The notes: generated by a model from the sequence alone, not told the origin. 64,000 nt of DNA from Streptomyces rubiginosohelvolus (GCF_014649875.1 NZ_BMTW01000005.1:166456-230455); one strand, 5' to 3'; counted from the stretch's first letter, positions 28,672-40,558 are shown. A program made the numbers and translations.

Positions 28672-30518
28672 CGGGAACTGCCCTCCTCGGCGGGAATCTG
28701 CTCGGCGGGGGCGCTCGTCGGCGCCGCGGGGGACTTTCGTCCGGGTGCGGGACCGGACTCCGCGCCCGACATCAGCCAGGCGTACTCCGCGTTGTCCCGC
28801 AGCAGCTCCTGATGCGTGCCGACCGCGGCGATCCGGCCCCCCGACAGCAGCGCCACCCGGTCCGCCAGCATCACGGTCGACGGCCGGTGCGCCACGACCA
28901 CCGCCGTCGTCCGCGCCAGGACCTGTCGCAGCGCGGCCTCGACGAGCGTCTCCGTGTGCACGTCCAGCGCGGAGAGCGGGTCGTCCAGCACCAGGAAGCG
29001 CGGCTCGCCGACCACCGCGCGGGCCAGCGCAAGACGTTGGCGCTGACCGCCGGAGAGGCTCAGGCCCTGCTCGCCGACCTCCGTGTCCAGACCCTGCGGC
29101 AGCTCGTGCACGAAGTCCGCCTGGGCCACGGAAAGCGCCCGGCGCACCTGCGCCTCGTCCGCCTCGGCCGCGCCCATCGTCACGTTCTCGCCGACCGTCG
29201 CCGAGAACAGCGTCGGCTCCTCGAACGCCACCGAGACCAGCTCCCGCAGCCGCGAGCGCTCCATCGTGGCGATGTCCTCGCCGTCCAGCGTGATCCGCCC
29301 GCCGGTCACCTCGTGCAGCCGGGGCACCAGCGCCGTCAGCGTCGTCTTGCCCGACCCCGTACCCCCGACGAGGGCCAGCGTCTCGCCCGGCCGGATGTGC
29401 AGATCGATGCCGGACAGGACGGGCGGTGACTCCGGGTCCGCGTCCGGGTAGCGGAACGCGACGCCCTCGAACACCATTCCCGGCGCGGTGGCCGGCGCGC
29501 CCTCGCGTACGGCGGCGGCACCCCGCTCCTCCGCCACGTCCATCACCTCGAAGTACCGGTCGGTGGCGGTCGCCGACTCCTGGCTCATCGCCAGCAGGAA
29601 GCCGATCGACTCCACCGGCCAGCGCAGCGCGAGCGCCGTGGACAGGAACGCCACCAGCGTGCCCGCCGACAGCGACCCGTCCGCCACCTGGATCGTGCCG
29701 AGCACCAGCGCAGCCCCGATCGCCAGCTCCGGGATGGCCGTGATCAGCGCCCAGATCCCGGCGAGCAGCCGGGCCTTGCCCAGCTCCGTGTCGCGCAGCC
29801 GGTGCGCCATGGCCTTGAACGCCCGCGCCTGGCTGCGGTGCCGGCCGAAGCCCTTGACGATGCGGATGCCCAGCACGCTCTCCTCGACGACCGTCGTGAG
29901 GTCGCCGACCTGGTCCTGGGCCCGGCGCGCGACCACCGAGTACTTCGTCTCGAACAGCGAGCACAGGATGATCAGCGGCACCGCGGGCGCCAGCAGCACC
30001 AGACCGAGCGTCCAGTCCTGGGCGAACAGAAGGACGAACCCGACGAGGATCGTCGCCGTGTTGACGACCAGGAAGGTCAGCGGGAACGCCAGGAACATCC
30101 GCAGCAGCATCAGGTCCGTCGTCCCGCGCGACAGCAGCTGACCCGAGGCCCAGCGGTCGTGGAACGCGACCGGCAGCCGTTGCAGATGGCGGAAGAGGTC
30201 CGCCCGCATCGCCGCCTCGACCCCGGCCAGCGGCCGCGCCACCAGCCAACGCCGGAACCCGAACAGCAGCGCCTCCGCGATGCCGAGCAGCAGCAGATAC
30301 AGCGCCCCCAGCCACACCCCGCCCGGATCGCGGTCGGCGACCGGGCCGTCCACCATCCACTTCAGGACCAGCGGGATCACCAGCCCCAGACAGGACGCCA
30401 GGATCGCCACGAAGGCGGCCGTGAACAGGCGCACCCGCACGGGTCGGACATAGGGCCACAGACGCAGGAGGGAGCGCACGGCGGACCGGTCCGTGCGCTC
30501 TGCAGGCATTTTGGGCAT
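28668..30518 (-). CDS. ABC exporter half-transporter, degenerate-Walker subunit
   Basis: A 616-residue TMD-NBD fusion. Six membrane helices are followed by an NBD with Walker A LVGGTGSGKTT, the canonical signature LSLSGGQRQR and the switch His in VVAHRPSTV. Walker B reads FLVLDDPLSALD, so the catalytic Glu is replaced by Asp. In known heterodimeric exporters this makes one of the two ATP sites non-hydrolytic. It is the first gene of the pair and divergent from a DrrA-like ABC gene. The ATG at 30518 and a second at 30509 are both possible starts. Confidence 0.92.
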   Translation of the reverse strand: MPKMPAERTDRSAVRSLLRLWPYVRPVRVRLFTAAFVAILASCLGLVIPLVLKWMVDGPVADRDPGGVWLGALYLLLLGIAEALLFGFRRWLVARPLAGVEAAMRADLFRHLQRLPVAFHDRWASGQLLSRGTTDLMLLRMFLAFPLTFLVVNTATILVGFVLLFAQDWTLGLVLLAPAVPLIILCSLFETKYSVVARRAQDQVGDLTTVVEESVLGIRIVKGFGRHRSQARAFKAMAHRLRDTELGKARLLAGIWALITAIPELAIGAALVLGTIQVADGSLSAGTLVAFLSTALALRWPVESIGFLLAMSQESATATDRYFEVMDVAEERGAAAVREGAPATAPGMVFEGVAFRYPDADPESPPVLSGIDLHIRPGETLALVGGTGSGKTTLTALVPRLHEVTGGRITLDGEDIATMERSRLRELVSVAFEEPTLFSATVGENVTMGAAEADEAQVRRALSVAQADFVHELPQGLDTEVGEQGLSLSGGQRQRLALARAVVGEPRFLVLDDPLSALDVHTETLVEAALRQVLARTTAVVVAHRPSTVMLADRVALLSGGRIAAVGTHQELLRDNAEYAWLMSGAESGPAPGRKSPAAPTSAPAEQIPAEEGSSR

Positions 30519-30627
30519 CAGGGCCGACTGTACGTTTCACCACTGACATCGGGCCTCCCAATTTCCGGCCGCCGGCATCCCCCGCCGCCCTCCAGCACCA
30601 ACCCGCCGCCCCGGTCGTACTCCGCCG

Positions 30628-30643
30628 TCAACCGATCGGCTGA
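30628..30643. promoter_or_regulatory. Imperfect palindrome in the divergent ABC promoter region
   Basis: CCGATCGG flanked by TCA-A and C-TGA gives a 16-base palindrome with one mismatched pair. It lies 60 bases before the plus-strand ABC gene and is a candidate operator for either side. Confidence 0.35.
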
Positions 30644-30702
30644 TACGACGTCGAGCGTGACGGCGGATACCGGCCCGGCCCGCCCGCCGGAACCCTGAGG
30701 GC

Positions 30703-31620
30703 ATGGCAATCATCGAAGTCACCGGGGTGCGCAAGACCTACGCGGGCCGCGACGTGGTCGACGGCGTCTCCTTCTCCGTCGACGAGGGCGAGATCTTCGG
30801 CATCCTCGGCCCCAACGGGGCGGGCAAGACCACCACCGTCGAATGCGTGGAGGGCCTGCGCATCCCCGACGCGGGCACGGTCAGGGTCGCCGGGCTCGAC
30901 CCCGTCGCCGACCACGACCGGGTGACCCGGCTGCTCGGCGCCCAGCTCCAGGAGAGCGAGCTCCAGGCCAAACTGACCGTACGGGAGGCGCTGGAGCTCT
31001 ACGCCGCCTTCTACCCGGCCCCCGTCGACTGGCGGCCGCTCGCCGACCGGCTCGGCCTGACCGACCGGCTCTCCACCCGCTTCGCGAAGCTCTCCGGTGG
31101 CCAGAAGCAGCGGCTGTTCATCGCCCTCGCCCTGATCGGCGACCCGAAGGTCGTCGTGCTCGACGAGCTGACCACCGGGCTCGACCCGCGCGCCCGCCGC
31201 GACACCTGGAAGCTCATCGAGGAGATCCGCGACGGCGGGGTGACCGTCCTGCTCGTCACCCACTTCATGGAGGAGGCCCAGCGCCTCTGCGACCGGATCG
31301 CCGTCATCGACCGGGGCAAGGTCGTCGCCCTGGACACCCCGGCCGGGCTGATCCGGCGGGCCACCGGATCCACGGTCATCTCCTTCGCGCCCTCCCGGGC
31401 GCTCACCGGCCCCGACCTCACCCGGCTCACCGCGCTTCCCGGCGTCGCGTCCGTGACCCCGCCCGACCGCGAGGGGGAGCTCGCGCTGCACGGCACCGAC
31501 GAGACGTTCACCCCGTTCGTCGCCCTGCTCGCCGAACTCGGCGTCACCGCCCTGCGGCTGCGCATCACCGAGACCAGCCTCGACGAAGCCTTCCTCGACC
31601 TCACCGGACAGGACGCCTGA
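30703..31620 (+). CDS. DrrA-like ABC transporter ATP-binding protein
   Basis: A 305-residue ATPase subunit. It has Walker A ILGPNGAGKTTT, Q-loop QLQES, signature KLSGGQKQR, Walker B VVVLDELTTGLD (here DE followed by LTTG) and the switch His in LLVTHFMEEA. The C-terminal 80 residues match the DrrA-type extension. It pairs with the permease that starts two bases after its stop. These systems export drugs or lipids. The following histidine kinase and response regulator probably sense the same stress and control the operon. Confidence 0.92.
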   Translation: MAIIEVTGVRKTYAGRDVVDGVSFSVDEGEIFGILGPNGAGKTTTVECVEGLRIPDAGTVRVAGLDPVADHDRVTRLLGAQLQESELQAKLTVREALELYAAFYPAPVDWRPLADRLGLTDRLSTRFAKLSGGQKQRLFIALALIGDPKVVVLDELTTGLDPRARRDTWKLIEEIRDGGVTVLLVTHFMEEAQRLCDRIAVIDRGKVVALDTPAGLIRRATGSTVISFAPSRALTGPDLTRLTALPGVASVTPPDREGELALHGTDETFTPFVALLAELGVTALRLRITETSLDEAFLDLTGQDA

Positions 31621-31621
31621 C

Positions 31622-32422
31622 ATGCCGACCGAGACCACCACCGCACCAGCCACCGTCCCGGAACCCCGCGCCGCCCGGCGACGCGGCCCCGCGGCCGCCG
31701 TCCTGATCGCCGAGACCCGGCTCTTCCTCCGCGAACCGGGCAGCCTGTTCTGGATCCTCGCCTTCCCCTCCGTCCTCCTGGTGATCCTCGGATTCATCCC
31801 CGCCTTCGACGAGGCGCGGGACGACCTCGGCGGACGGCGCGTCATCGACCTGTACGTCCCGATCTCGATCCTGCTCGCCATGATCACGGCAGGGATCCAG
31901 GCGATGCCGCCGGTCCTCACCGCCTACCGCGAGCGCGGCATCCTGCGCCGGATGTCCACCACTCCGGTGCGGTCCTCCGCCCTGCTCTCCGCCCAGATCC
32001 TGCTGCACGGCGCGGCCTGCCTCGGCTCCGCGCTGCTCGTCACCGCCGTCGGCCGGATCGGCTACTCGGTGCCGCTGCCCGAACAGCTCCCCGGCTATCT
32101 GCTGGCGCTGCTGCTCGCCGTCGCCGCCGCGCTGACCCTGGGCGCCACCCTCTGCGCCCTGTCCCGCACGACGAAGGCGGTCACCGCGGTCGGCTCGGGC
32201 GCCTACCTCGTGATGATGTTCACCGCCGGGGTCTATCTGCCGGTCCAAGCGCTGCCCGACGCCCTGCGCCGCATCGTGGAGATCACCCCGTTCGGGGCCG
32301 CCTCCCAGGCGCTGGAGCAGGCCGCGTCCGGGAGCTGGCCGGGCTGGATCCACCTGGGGATCCTCGCCCTGTGGACCGTTGTTCTGGGCATCGCGGCCGC
32401 TCGACTCTTCCGGTGGCAGTGA
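31622..32422 (+). CDS. DrrB-like ABC-2 type permease
   Basis: A 266-residue membrane permease of the ABC-2 family with six predicted helices and an N-terminal cytoplasmic segment. The conserved loop LRRMSTTPVRSSALLSAQIL is visible. It starts two bases after the ATPase gene stops and is followed almost without a gap by the histidine kinase gene, so the four genes 30703-34471 look like one operon. Confidence 0.9.
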   Translation: MPTETTTAPATVPEPRAARRRGPAAAVLIAETRLFLREPGSLFWILAFPSVLLVILGFIPAFDEARDDLGGRRVIDLYVPISILLAMITAGIQAMPPVLTAYRERGILRRMSTTPVRSSALLSAQILLHGAACLGSALLVTAVGRIGYSVPLPEQLPGYLLALLLAVAAALTLGATLCALSRTTKAVTAVGSGAYLVMMFTAGVYLPVQALPDALRRIVEITPFGAASQALEQAASGSWPGWIHLGILALWTVVLGIAAARLFRWQ

Positions 32423-32436
32423 CGGAGACTTCGGGC

Positions 32437-33726
32437 ATGACGTTGCCGCCCCGCTCCTCGTACCCGTCGGGTGCGACGGGGCCCCGCACGATCGAGGACC
32501 GCTGGGAGCAGTTCCACCGGTACGGTGCCTACGCCGTCCTCACCCTGTCGGTCCTCGTCGGGGGTGTCGCCGCCGACCTCATCATGACCCGCACCGAGAT
32601 GTACGCGGCCGGGGCCCTGGCCGTGGCGGCGTACGGGCTGCAGATCTGGTGGGGCAGTGCCCGCCCGCGTACCGTTCCGGGCGCTCCGGCCGGGGTGGCC
32701 TACTACACCGCGAGGACCGTCCTCGCCTTCGCGCTGTCCTGGCTCAACCCGTTCTTCGCGATCTACGCGGCGCTCAGCTACTTCGACGTCGAACCCCTGC
32801 TGCCCAAGCGCTTCATCCGCGCCGGGCTGCTCACCACCGCCGTCACCCTGGCCGGTTCGCAGAGCGGAGGGCTGCCGCCCGCCTCCCTGATGAACTGGGT
32901 CGCCTTCTGCGTGCTCTACGCCGTCAACGCCACCCTCGCCCTCTTCTTCTGGCACGTCGGGATGCGCGAGGACGAGAAGGCCCGCATCCAGGGCGCGACC
33001 ATCGCCGAGCTGGAGCGCACCAACCTCCGGCTGGAGCAGGCCATGGCCGAGAACGCGGCCCTGCACGCCCAACTCCTCGTCCAGGCACGCGAGGCCGGGG
33101 TCGACGACGAGCGGCGCCGGCTCGCCGCCGAGATCCACGACACCCTCGCCCAGGGCCTCACCGGGATCATCGCCCAGCTCCAGGTCGTCACCTCCCTCAC
33201 CGACCGCGATCCGGAGACCGCCCGCGTCCACCTCGACCGGGCCGCCGCGCTCGCCCGCCACAGCCTCGGCGAGGCACGCCGCTCCGTGCACAACCTGGCC
33301 CCGGTCGCCCTGGAACACGACGAACTGGCCGGGGCGCTGAAGAAGTCGGTCACCGCATGGGCCGAACAGCACCGCGTCCGGGCCGACTTCACCGTCACCG
33401 GCACCGTCGAACCGGTCCACGACGAGATCGCCGCCACCCTCCTTCGCATCGCGGGCGAGGCGCTGGCCAACGCCGGGCGGCACGCCGGGGCATCCAGGGT
33501 CGGGGTGACGCTGTCGTTCATGGACGACGAACTGACCCTGGACGTACGGGACGACGGCCGCGGCTTCGACCCGGCGGCCGCCGCCCCGGCCGGCCGCACC
33601 GGCGGCTTCGGCCTCGGCGGCATGCGGGCCCGCGCGGAGCGCATCGCGGGCGCGGTCGAGGTGGAGTCGGAACCGGGCGGCGGCACGGCGGTGTCGGCCA
33701 GGGTTCCGCTGGTCAGGCACCCGTGA
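32437..33726 (+). CDS. Two-component sensor histidine kinase (NarL/DesK type)
   Basis: A 429-residue membrane kinase. About six hydrophobic segments lie in residues 28-170, followed by a coiled coil. The HisKA_3 motif has the phosphorylated His in RRLAAEIHDTLAQGLTG (about residue 234). The HATPase domain shows the N-box EALANAGRHAG and the G-box DVRDDGRGFDP. The ATG at 32437 follows GGAG at nine bases. A GTG at 32419 overlapping the permease stop as GTGA is an alternative. Its partner is the response regulator 91 bases downstream. Confidence 0.92.
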   Translation: MTLPPRSSYPSGATGPRTIEDRWEQFHRYGAYAVLTLSVLVGGVAADLIMTRTEMYAAGALAVAAYGLQIWWGSARPRTVPGAPAGVAYYTARTVLAFALSWLNPFFAIYAALSYFDVEPLLPKRFIRAGLLTTAVTLAGSQSGGLPPASLMNWVAFCVLYAVNATLALFFWHVGMREDEKARIQGATIAELERTNLRLEQAMAENAALHAQLLVQAREAGVDDERRRLAAEIHDTLAQGLTGIIAQLQVVTSLTDRDPETARVHLDRAAALARHSLGEARRSVHNLAPVALEHDELAGALKKSVTAWAEQHRVRADFTVTGTVEPVHDEIAATLLRIAGEALANAGRHAGASRVGVTLSFMDDELTLDVRDDGRGFDPAAAAPAGRTGGFGLGGMRARAERIAGAVEVESEPGGGTAVSARVPLVRHP

Positions 33727-33817
33727 ACGGCCCCGCGGCGCAACCCGGCCGGGCACCCGTCGACGGCCCCACCGCAGGCCCTGGCCAGACACCCGTGAGC
33801 CCCTCTACGGTGCGATC

Positions 33818-34471
33818 ATGACCGAGACCCCCGCCCGTACCGTCACCCTCGTCGTCGTCGACGACCACCCGGTCGTCCGGGACGGGCTGCGCGGCATGTT
33901 CACCGCGGCCCCCGGCTTTGAGGTGCTCGGCGAGGCGGCCGACGGGGTGGACGCGCTCGCCGTCGTCGGTGAACTGGACCCCGACGTCGTCCTGATGGAC
34001 CTGCGGATGCCCGGCGGCGGGGGAGTGGCGGCCATCGCGGAGCTGACCCGGCGCGGCGCCCGCTCGAAGGTCCTGGTGCTGACCACGTACGACTCCGACT
34101 CCGACACCCTCCCCGCGATCGAGGCGGGCGCGACGGGCTACCTCCTCAAGGACGCCCCGCGCGAGGAGCTGTTCGCCGCCGTCCGGGCCGCCGCCGACGG
34201 GCGCAGCGTCCTGTCGCCCGCCGTCGCCTCCCGGCTGATGACCCGGGTCCGCACCCCTGCCGCCGACCCGGCCGAGTCCGCACTGTCGGCCCGGGAGCGG
34301 GAGGTGCTGGTCCTGGTGGCGCGGGGCACCACCAACCGGGAGATCGCCGCCGAACTGTTCATCAGCGAGGCGACCGTGAAGACCCACCTCACCCATGTCT
34401 TCGCCAAACTGGGCGCCAAGGACCGGGCCGCGGCCGTCGCTGTCGGCTACGACCGGGGCATCCTCGGCTGA
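33818..34471 (+). CDS. LuxR/NarL-type response regulator
   Basis: A 217-residue regulator with an N-terminal receiver domain: the acidic pair in VVVDDHPVVRDG, the phosphoacceptor Asp61 in VVLMDLRMPGG, and the conserved Lys in LLKDAP. A C-terminal GerE/LuxR helix-turn-helix follows (LSAREREVLVLVARGTTNRE). It is most likely phosphorylated by the adjacent kinase and controls the DrrAB-like transporter. Its stop lies only 14 bases from that of the convergent glgX. Confidence 0.92.
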   Translation: MTETPARTVTLVVVDDHPVVRDGLRGMFTAAPGFEVLGEAADGVDALAVVGELDPDVVLMDLRMPGGGGVAAIAELTRRGARSKVLVLTTYDSDSDTLPAIEAGATGYLLKDAPREELFAAVRAAADGRSVLSPAVASRLMTRVRTPAADPAESALSAREREVLVLVARGTTNREIAAELFISEATVKTHLTHVFAKLGAKDRAAAVAVGYDRGILG

Positions 34472-34485
34472 CCCCTCCCACCCCG

Positions 34486-36777
<2,292 letters not shown>

Positions 36778-36929
36778 CGTGTAGCCTCCCGCGGCTCGTG
36801 GGACGGGCACCTTCGAGGGGGCGCGCGGCGTCCCGGCCGCGGCCCTTCGGGGTAGTCCTCCCCTCTGTTCTGCCCACCGGGCGGCCCGCACTCACGTTTC
36901 CCCCGACCGGCCCTGGTCGTTGGGGGAGC

Positions 36930-38171
36930 GTGAACCACACAGCGAAGAGCGCACGAGCCTCGTCGGCCGCCGTGCTGACCTGGGCAGGACTGCTGACCGT
37001 GCTGGCCCTGCTGACCGGCTGCACCGACACCCGGGAGGCCCTGCTCAACGGCAAGGCACGGTCCCCCGGCGACGTGATCAGCGTCTTCCCCGAGAACGGG
37101 GCCAAGGACGTCGACGAGGAGACCCGGATCGCGGTGAAGGTCCCCGACGGGCGGCTGGAGAGCGTGAAGGTCATGCGGATCGAGGACGCGCAGCAGCAGA
37201 CGGTCGCGGGGCGCATCGCCGAGGACGGACGCTCCTGGGCCCCGGAGCCCAGGGTGGCCCGGCTCGCCCTCGCCGCGAAGTACAGCATCGACGCGGTCGC
37301 CGTGGACGCACAGGGCCGCCGCTCCGCCCGGCACGCCACGTTCACCACGCTCGTGCCCGAGCACCGCTTCATCGGCTACTTCAAACCGGAGAACCGGTCC
37401 ACCGTGGGCACCGGCATGATCGTTTCCTTCGCCTTCAACCGCCCGGTCGCCGACCGGGCGGCGGTGGAGAAGGCCATCCGGGTGACGTCCGATCCGGTGG
37501 TGGAGGTCGCCGGCCACTGGTTCGGCAAGGACCGGCTCGACTTCCGCCCGAAGACGTACTGGAAACCCGGCACCGAGGTGACCGTCGACATCGGGCTGCG
37601 GGACGTCGAGGGCGCCCCGGGCGTCTACGGCAGCCAGGACAAGACCGTCGTCTTCACCGTCGGCCGCCACCAGATCTCCCGGGTCGACGCGGAGGCCAAG
37701 ACCATGGAGGTACGCCGGGACGGCGAGCTCGTCAGTACGGTCCCGATCACCGCGGGCGCCCCGAAGACCACCACGTACAACGGGAAGATGGTGGTCACCG
37801 AGATGCACGAGGTGACCCGGATGAACGGGGCGACCGTCGGCTTCACGGACAAGAAGGGCAAGGGCGAGTACGACATCAAGGACGTACCGCACGCGATCCG
37901 GCTCACCACCTCCGGCACCTTCCTGCACGGCAACTACTGGGCCGACGAGTCCGTCTTCGGCGAGGAGAACGTCAGCCACGGCTGCATCGGACTGCGCGAC
38001 GCCAAGGGCGGCGGGGGCTCCACCCCCGGCGGCTGGTTCTTCGACCGGACCCTCATCGGCGACGTGGTCGAGGTCGTCAACTCCAAGGACAAGAAGGTCG
38101 CCCCGGACAACGGGCTCAGCGGCTGGAACATGACCTGGAAGAAGTGGACGGCGGGCTCGGCCCTGCGCTGA
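36930..38171 (+). CDS. L,D-transpeptidase lipoprotein, first of tandem pair
   Basis: A 413-residue cell-wall enzyme that forms 3-3 peptidoglycan cross-links. The N-terminus is a lipoprotein signal with lipobox LLTGC. Two Ig-like domains precede the YkuD catalytic domain, whose motif is SHGCIGLRD with Cys352 as nucleophile and the upstream HGNYW. The architecture matches mycobacterial LdtMt2-like proteins. The GTG at 36930 gives a proper signal sequence, although GGGGGAG lies unusually close to it. It is divergent from glgX and followed by a paralogue. Confidence 0.9.
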   Translation: MNHTAKSARASSAAVLTWAGLLTVLALLTGCTDTREALLNGKARSPGDVISVFPENGAKDVDEETRIAVKVPDGRLESVKVMRIEDAQQQTVAGRIAEDGRSWAPEPRVARLALAAKYSIDAVAVDAQGRRSARHATFTTLVPEHRFIGYFKPENRSTVGTGMIVSFAFNRPVADRAAVEKAIRVTSDPVVEVAGHWFGKDRLDFRPKTYWKPGTEVTVDIGLRDVEGAPGVYGSQDKTVVFTVGRHQISRVDAEAKTMEVRRDGELVSTVPITAGAPKTTTYNGKMVVTEMHEVTRMNGATVGFTDKKGKGEYDIKDVPHAIRLTTSGTFLHGNYWADESVFGEENVSHGCIGLRDAKGGGGSTPGGWFFDRTLIGDVVEVVNSKDKKVAPDNGLSGWNMTWKKWTAGSALR

Positions 38172-38448
38172 ATTCCCGGGGTTCCGGCTGCCTGTTCCGC
38201 ACAGGGCCCCCGCCCGGGCCGCGTCGCCCTCGCATGGCCGCCCCGGCTCCGGCGGCTCCACCCCCGGCACCCCGCGCCACCTGCACAGCTCCCCGCGATC
38301 CCGCCGGACCAGTTGGGACGGAACGGTGACATTCCGGAGGGAGTTCACCGCGCCCGCGATGTGATTATCTTGCGGCGGGCGTGCAGGTGTAGCGCGCGGG
38401 GGTGCGGGCCATGGCGGGAGCCGGGCCGTGCGAGGGGAGACGACCACA

Positions 38449-39699
38449 GTGAACGGGCAGCCGATATCGGGGGCATCGGCCGGGGCGAGCGGGAAGCGGC
38501 GCGGCGGACCGGGGCTTCTGGCCCTGGTTCTGGGGGCACTGCTGGTGCTGGTGACGGCGTGCGGAGGCGGCGGCAGCGACGACGCGGGGGACAAGAAGGG
38601 GCCGGCGGGCGGTACGAAGAAGGAGGACACGACGGCCTCGCAGGCGGTCGTGACCATCGCGCCCAAGGACGGGGCGGATTCCGTGGCGACCAGCGGCGCC
38701 CTGAAGATCGGCGCCGAGCAGGGCAAGCTGACCACGGTGAAGGTCGCCGACCCCAAGGGCAACGAGGTCGAGGGCGAGATCTCCGCCGACGGCGCGAGCT
38801 GGACGCCGGAGCGGCACCTCGCCGCCTCCACCAAGTACACGGTGCACGCGGTCGCCAAGGACTCCGAGGGCCGTGAGTCGGCGAAGGACACCACCTTCAC
38901 CACGCTCGTCCCGGCGAACACCTTCATCGGGCACTACACGCCGGAGGACGGCTCCACCGTCGGCGTCGGCATGCCGGTCTCCATCAACTTCACCCGTGGC
39001 ATCACCGACCCGGACGCGGTGGAGAAGGGCGTCAAGGTGACGGCCGAACCGGCCGTCGAGATCGAGGGCCACTGGTTCGGCAACGACCGCCTCGACTTCC
39101 GCCCGGAGACGTACTGGAAGCCGGGCACCAAGGTGACCGTCGAGCTCAACCTCGACGGCGTCGAGGGCCGGCCGGGCGTCTACGGCAAGCAGGCCAAGAC
39201 GGTGAAGTTCACCATCGGCCGCAGCCAGGTCTCCACCGTCGACGCGAGCGGCAAGCGGATGAAGGTGGTCCGCGACGGCAAGCAGATCAAGGACATCCCG
39301 ATCTCCGCGGGCGCCCCGGCGACGACCACGTACAACGGTCAGATGGTCATCAGCGAGAAGCTCAAGGTGACCCGGATGAACGGCGACACCGTCGGCTTCG
39401 GCGGCGAGTACGACATCAAGGACGTCCCGCACGCCATGCGGCTGTCCACCTCGGGCACCTTCCTGCACGGCAACTACTGGGGCGCGTCCTCGATCTTCGG
39501 CAACACCAACACCAGCCACGGCTGTGTCGGTCTGCGCGACGTGCGCGGCGGCTACGACAACCAGACGCCGGCGGCCTGGTTCTACAACAAGTCGATGATC
39601 GGCGACGTGGTCATCGTGAAGAACTCCAAGGACAAGCAGATCGCTCCGGACAACGGCCTCAACGGCTGGAACATGGACTGGGAGGAGTGGAAGAAGTAA
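38449..39699 (+). CDS. L,D-transpeptidase lipoprotein, second of tandem pair
   Basis: A 416-residue paralogue of the preceding gene with the same layout: lipobox LVTAC followed by a Gly/Ser/Lys linker, Ig-like domains, and a YkuD domain with SHGCVGLRD (Cys359). The GTG at 38449 is preferred to one at 38428 because GGGGAG lies nine bases upstream. The 277-bp gap before it can hold its own promoter, and a strong hairpin follows it. It acts on peptidoglycan outside the membrane. Confidence 0.9.
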   Translation: MNGQPISGASAGASGKRRGGPGLLALVLGALLVLVTACGGGGSDDAGDKKGPAGGTKKEDTTASQAVVTIAPKDGADSVATSGALKIGAEQGKLTTVKVADPKGNEVEGEISADGASWTPERHLAASTKYTVHAVAKDSEGRESAKDTTFTTLVPANTFIGHYTPEDGSTVGVGMPVSINFTRGITDPDAVEKGVKVTAEPAVEIEGHWFGNDRLDFRPETYWKPGTKVTVELNLDGVEGRPGVYGKQAKTVKFTIGRSQVSTVDASGKRMKVVRDGKQIKDIPISAGAPATTTYNGQMVISEKLKVTRMNGDTVGFGGEYDIKDVPHAMRLSTSGTFLHGNYWGASSIFGNTNTSHGCVGLRDVRGGYDNQTPAAWFYNKSMIGDVVIVKNSKDKQIAPDNGLNGWNMDWEEWKK

Positions 39700-39724
39700 C
39701 GCTCTTCCCCTCTTCGACCGACCC

Positions 39725-39763
39725 GGCGGGCCCGGTGCTGTGACCAACGGCACCGGGCCCGCC
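39725..39763 (+). terminator. Terminator after the second L,D-transpeptidase
   Basis: A perfect 14-bp stem (39725-39738 with 39750-39763) and an 11-base loop, 25 bases past the stop. Confidence 0.85.
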
Positions 39764-39778
39764 GTCGTTAGCGCTGGT

Positions 39779-39784
39779 TAACCT
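39779..39784 (+). promoter_or_regulatory. Candidate -10 for a leaderless enoyl-CoA hydratase mRNA
   Basis: TAACCT fits the TAnnnT pattern and ends six bases before the ATG at 39791. No ribosome-binding sequence lies between, so transcription could start at the start codon. Confidence 0.45.
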
Positions 39785-39790
39785 CTAGTC

Positions 39791-40558
39791 ATGACTGTGA
39801 CCTTCGAAGTACGCGACGGCGTCGGCACCATCCAGCTCGACCGGCCGCCCATGAACGCCCTGGACGTCGCGATCCAGGACCGGCTGCGGGAGCTGGCCGA
39901 GGAGGCGACCCGGCGCGAGGACGTGCGCGCCGTGATCCTCTACGGCGGCGAGAAGGTGTTCGCGGCGGGCGCGGACATCAAGGAGATGCAGGCGATGGAC
40001 CACACCGCGATGGTCCTCCGCTCCAAGGGCCTCCAGGACGCCTTCACCGCCGTCGCCCGCATCCCGAAGCCGGTCGTCGCCGCCGTCACCGGTTACGCGC
40101 TCGGCGGCGGCTGCGAGCTGGCTCTCTGCGCCGACTTCCGGATCGCCGCCGACAACGCCAAGCTCGGCCAGCCGGAGATCCTCCTCGGCCTGATCCCCGG
40201 CGCGGGCGGCACCCAGCGCCTCGCCCGCCTGATCGGCCCCTCCCGCGCCAAGGACCTGATCTTCACCGGCCGCATGGTCAGGGCGGAGGAGGCCCTGACC
40301 CTGGGTCTGGTCGACCGGGTTGTCCCGGCCGCCGAGGTCTACGACCAGGCACACGCCTGGGCCGCCCAGCTGGCCAAGGGCCCCGCACTGGCGCTGCGCG
40401 CGGCCAAGGAGTCGATCGACGCCGGCCTGGAGACGGACATCGACACCGGCCTCACGATCGAGCGCAACTGGTTCTCCGGTCTGTTCGCCACGGAGGACCG
40501 CGAGCGGGGGATGCGCAGCTTCGTGGAGGAGGGGCCGGGGAAGGCCACGTTCCTCTGA
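39791..40558 (+). CDS. Enoyl-CoA hydratase/isomerase family protein
   Basis: A 255-residue crotonase-fold enzyme. Both catalytic glutamates of enoyl-CoA hydratases are present, in GGGCELALCADF and LGQPEILLGLIPGAGG, as is the oxyanion-hole segment FAAGADIKEM. Hydration of trans-2-enoyl-CoA in fatty-acid or amino-acid breakdown is therefore likely. No ribosome site precedes the ATG, and a -10-like hexamer sits at leaderless spacing. It appears monocistronic; a direct repeat starts at its stop codon and a hairpin follows 100 bases later. Confidence 0.9.
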   Translation: MTVTFEVRDGVGTIQLDRPPMNALDVAIQDRLRELAEEATRREDVRAVILYGGEKVFAAGADIKEMQAMDHTAMVLRSKGLQDAFTAVARIPKPVVAAVTGYALGGGCELALCADFRIAADNAKLGQPEILLGLIPGAGGTQRLARLIGPSRAKDLIFTGRMVRAEEALTLGLVDRVVPAAEVYDQAHAWAAQLAKGPALALRAAKESIDAGLETDIDTGLTIERNWFSGLFATEDRERGMRSFVEEGPGKATFL

